DNA from: Melastoma dodecandrum
Lineage: Eukaryota > Streptophyta > Magnoliopsida > Myrtales > Melastomataceae
Assembly: GCA_029817715.1 (NCBI GenBank)
Contig: JARUPY010000387.1
Span: forward strand, 7,502,001-7,566,000
Direction: 5' to 3'
Length of the DNA: 64,000 bases
The notes beneath the pieces are model-generated. The model saw nothing but the letters and a program-made list of their open reading frames with translations, had not been told where the DNA came from and did no database searches. The translations under genes were made by a program, and so were the position numbers. Shown here piece after piece: positions 62,222 to 64,000 of this stretch. Numbering within the stretch: position 1 is the first letter of the stretch; the number at the start of each line of letters is the position of its first letter.

Positions 62222-63305
62222 TTGGGAGACACTTGGGGTTTCTTTAGGCTTCGAAAATTGCAAGTTTAGAAGCACGGAAGTTCGGACATGCGGGATGCAA
62301 AACTTTGGGTATGTTGTGCGCAGGGTTTCTCACTGTGTACATGAACTCATTTCAACGAAATGGACCCGACTCTCGAATGAATAACTCTTGTTTTGAATGG
62401 TATATGAAACATTTGGGAATCGTTTAGGCTTTTGAAAATTCAAGTTCGGAAGCACGAATATTCGGAGCTTGTAGGATGCACGACTTTGCGTAAGTGGTGC
62501 GCGGGGTTGCTCACTGTGCACATGAACTCATTCCAACGAAATTCATCCGAATCTCGAATCAATAACTGTTGTTTTGAATAGTTTGGGAAACATTTGGAGA
62601 TCGTTTAGGCTTCTGAAAATTCAAGTTCGGAAGCACGAATGTTCGGAGCATACTGGATGCACAACTTTGCGTAAGTTGTGCGCGGGGTTCCTCATTATTC
62701 ACATGAACCCATTCCAACGAAATGGACCCGAATCTCGAATGTATAACTCTTGTATTGAATAGTTTGGGAGACACTTGGGGTTTCTTTAGGCTTCGAAAAT
62801 TGCAAGTTTAGAAGCACGGAAGTTCGGACATGCGGGATGCAAAACTTTGGGTATGTTGTGCGCAGGGTTTCTCACTGTGTACATGAACTCATTTCAACGA
62901 AATGGACCCGACTCTCGAATGAATAACTCTTGTTTTGAATGGTATATGAAACATTTGGGAATTGTTTAGGCTTTTGAAAATTCAAGTTCGGAAGCACGAA
63001 TATTCGGAGCTTGTAGGATGCACGACTTTGCGTAAGTGGTGCGCGGGGTTGCTCACTGTGCACATGAACTCATTCCAACGAAATTCATCCGAATCTCGAA
63101 TCAATAACTGTTGTTTTGAATAGTTTTAGAAACATTTGGAGATCGTTTAGGCTTCTGAAAATTCAAGTTCGGAAGCACGAATGTTCGGAGCATACTGGAT
63201 CCACAACTTTGCGTAAGTTGTGCGCGGGGTTCCTCATTGTGCAACGAAACGGACCCGAATGTCGAATGTAGAACTCCAATTTTGAATAGTTTGGGAAACA
63301 CTTGG
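62222..63305. repeat. Tandem trimer: two copies of a 542 bp block
   Basis: 62222-62763 and 62764-63305 each hold three monomer types in the same order, and matching positions are 542 bases apart (for example 62330/62872). The sequences are nearly identical. The second copy ends in a shortened monomer. Confidence 0.9.
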
Positions 63306-64000
63306 GGATCCTTTAGGCTTCGGAAAATGCAAGTTCGGAAGCACCAAGGTTCGGAGCATGCGAGATGCACAACTTTGCGAAAGTTGTGCGCGGGGTCCCT
63401 CATTGTGCAACGAAAGGGACCCGAAAGTCGAATGTAGAACTACAATTTTGAATAGTTTGGGAAACATTTGGGGATCATTTAGGCTTCGGAAAATGCAAGT
63501 TCGGAAGCACGAAAGTTCGGAGCATGCGGGATGCACAACTTTGCGTATGTTGTGCGCGGAGTTCCTCATTGTCCAACGAAAGGGCCTGAATGTCGAATGT
63601 AGAACTCCAATTTTGAATAGTTTGGTAAACATTTGGGGATCATTTAGGCTTCGAAAAATGCAAGTTCGGAAGCCCCAAGCATTGGAGAGTGCGGGGTGCA
63701 CAACTTTACATAAGTTGTGCGTGGGGTTCCTCATTGTGCAACGAAAGGGACCCAAATGTCGAAAGTAGAACTCCAATTTTGAATAGTTTGGGAAACATTT
63801 GGTGATCATTTAGCCTTCGGAAAATGCAAGTTCGGAAGCACCATGTTCGGAGCATGCGGGATGCACAACTTTGCGTAAGTTGTGCTCGGGGTTCCTCTTT
63901 GGGCAACGAAAGAGACCCGGCTGTCGATTGTAGAACTCCAATTTTGAATAATTTGGGAAACATTTGGGTATCAATTAAGCTTTGGAAAATGCAAGTTCGG
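63240..64000. repeat. Zone of shortened (about 165 bp) monomers
   Basis: From 63240 onward each monomer reads ttgtgcaacgaaa where the standard one reads gtgcacatgaactcattccaacgaaa, a loss of about 16 bases. The junction recurs near 63240, 63405, 63572, 63736 and 63904. The zone continues beyond the window. Confidence 0.9.

Larger units (their letters stand above)
34091..64000. repeat. Satellite DNA array, about 181 bp monomer, runs off the window end
   Basis: Almost 30 kb of head-to-tail monomers, all in one orientation apart from one micro-inversion. Recurring landmarks in order: TTTGGGGATCGTTTAGGCTT, AAAATTCAAGTTCGGAAGCA, CGAATGTTCGGAGCATGC, GGATGCACAACTTTGCGTAA, GTTGTGCGCGGGGTT, CATTGTGCACATGAACTCAT, TCCAACGAAATGGACCCGAA and TGAATAACTCTTGTTTTGAA. 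Repeated features recur exactly 181 bases apart (for example 36354/36535, 48250/48431, 52812/52993). Monomers differ at many sites and fall into recognisable types, for example those with gagcttgtaggatgcacgac and those with gcgggatgcccaacattgcg. The first copy is truncated, beginning at ggggatcatt. Because 181 is not a multiple of three, the 60-120 codon frames seen on both strands are repeat artefacts. Confidence 0.97.

Noticed and set aside
34760..63963. More than a hundred open frames of 60-190 codons on both strands, many with similar products (for example PRAQLTQSCAS or SFQRNGPESRM words)
   Set aside because: They repeat with the 181 bp satellite, which is not a multiple of three, so each monomer is read in all frames. 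There is no start context, no domain and no frame conservation. Artefacts of a stop-poor tandem repeat.
34091..64000. CRISPR-like array
   Set aside because: Regular repeats, but no short repeat with unique spacers. Whole 181 bp units are homologous, and the context is a plant nuclear genome.

Overview
This is a window of a plant nuclear genome, probably a dicot. The evidence is a seven-exon plant-type ribose-phosphate pyrophosphokinase gene with GT-AG introns, plant Ty1-copia and Ty3-gypsy (Tat-type) LTR retrotransposons, an endogenous plant pararetrovirus remnant, fragments of a caleosin gene and a piece of plant mitochondrial 18S rRNA. The species cannot be named from the sequence alone.

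Layout. (1) 1-7168: a nearly complete, apparently young Ty1-copia element. Its 5' LTR is cut by the window edge, it has one uninterrupted 1322-residue gag-pol frame, and its 3' LTR is 1637 bp. (2) 7801-12611: the only clearly intact host gene, a PRS3/PRS4-type PRPP synthetase with an N-terminal extension that looks like an organelle transit peptide (426 residues). (3) 12612-17360: non-coding DNA holding a badly decayed second copia element (about 14870-16888) that keeps a 3' LTR. (4) 17361-29511: three decayed exons of a caleosin/peroxygenase gene. The first is separated from the others by an 11.5 kb decayed Tat-lineage gypsy element. That element has lost its reverse transcriptase core, keeps a second archaeal-type RNase H domain, and carries a decayed antisense gene with a coiled coil. 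Its 3' LTR holds a 150 bp patch containing two non-collinear pieces of mitochondrial rrn18. (5) 29640-32200: an endogenous Caulimoviridae-like fragment. (6) 33290-34090: a dense cluster of inverted repeats, including an almost perfect 83 bp palindrome.

(7) 34091-64000: an uninterrupted satellite array of about 181 bp monomers running off the window end (roughly 165 copies by division). Monomers are diverged but organised into nested higher-order blocks with offsets of 542, 1627, about 3095, 3285 and 6376 bp. The array also has recurrent deletion monomers, a 70 bp micro-inversion and a terminal zone of shortened (about 165 bp) monomers. Each typical monomer carries a 9 bp dyad and a motif matching the first half of the mammalian CENP-B box. 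The window therefore crosses from gene-bearing, TE-rich DNA into a large satellite block, possibly pericentromeric or other heterochromatin. All short open frames inside the array are by-products of the repeat.

The genes do not form a pathway. The functional story is one housekeeping nucleotide-metabolism gene beside a graveyard of nested insertions. The most novel material is the satellite array with its higher-order structure, the split caleosin gene and the mitochondrial filler patch.
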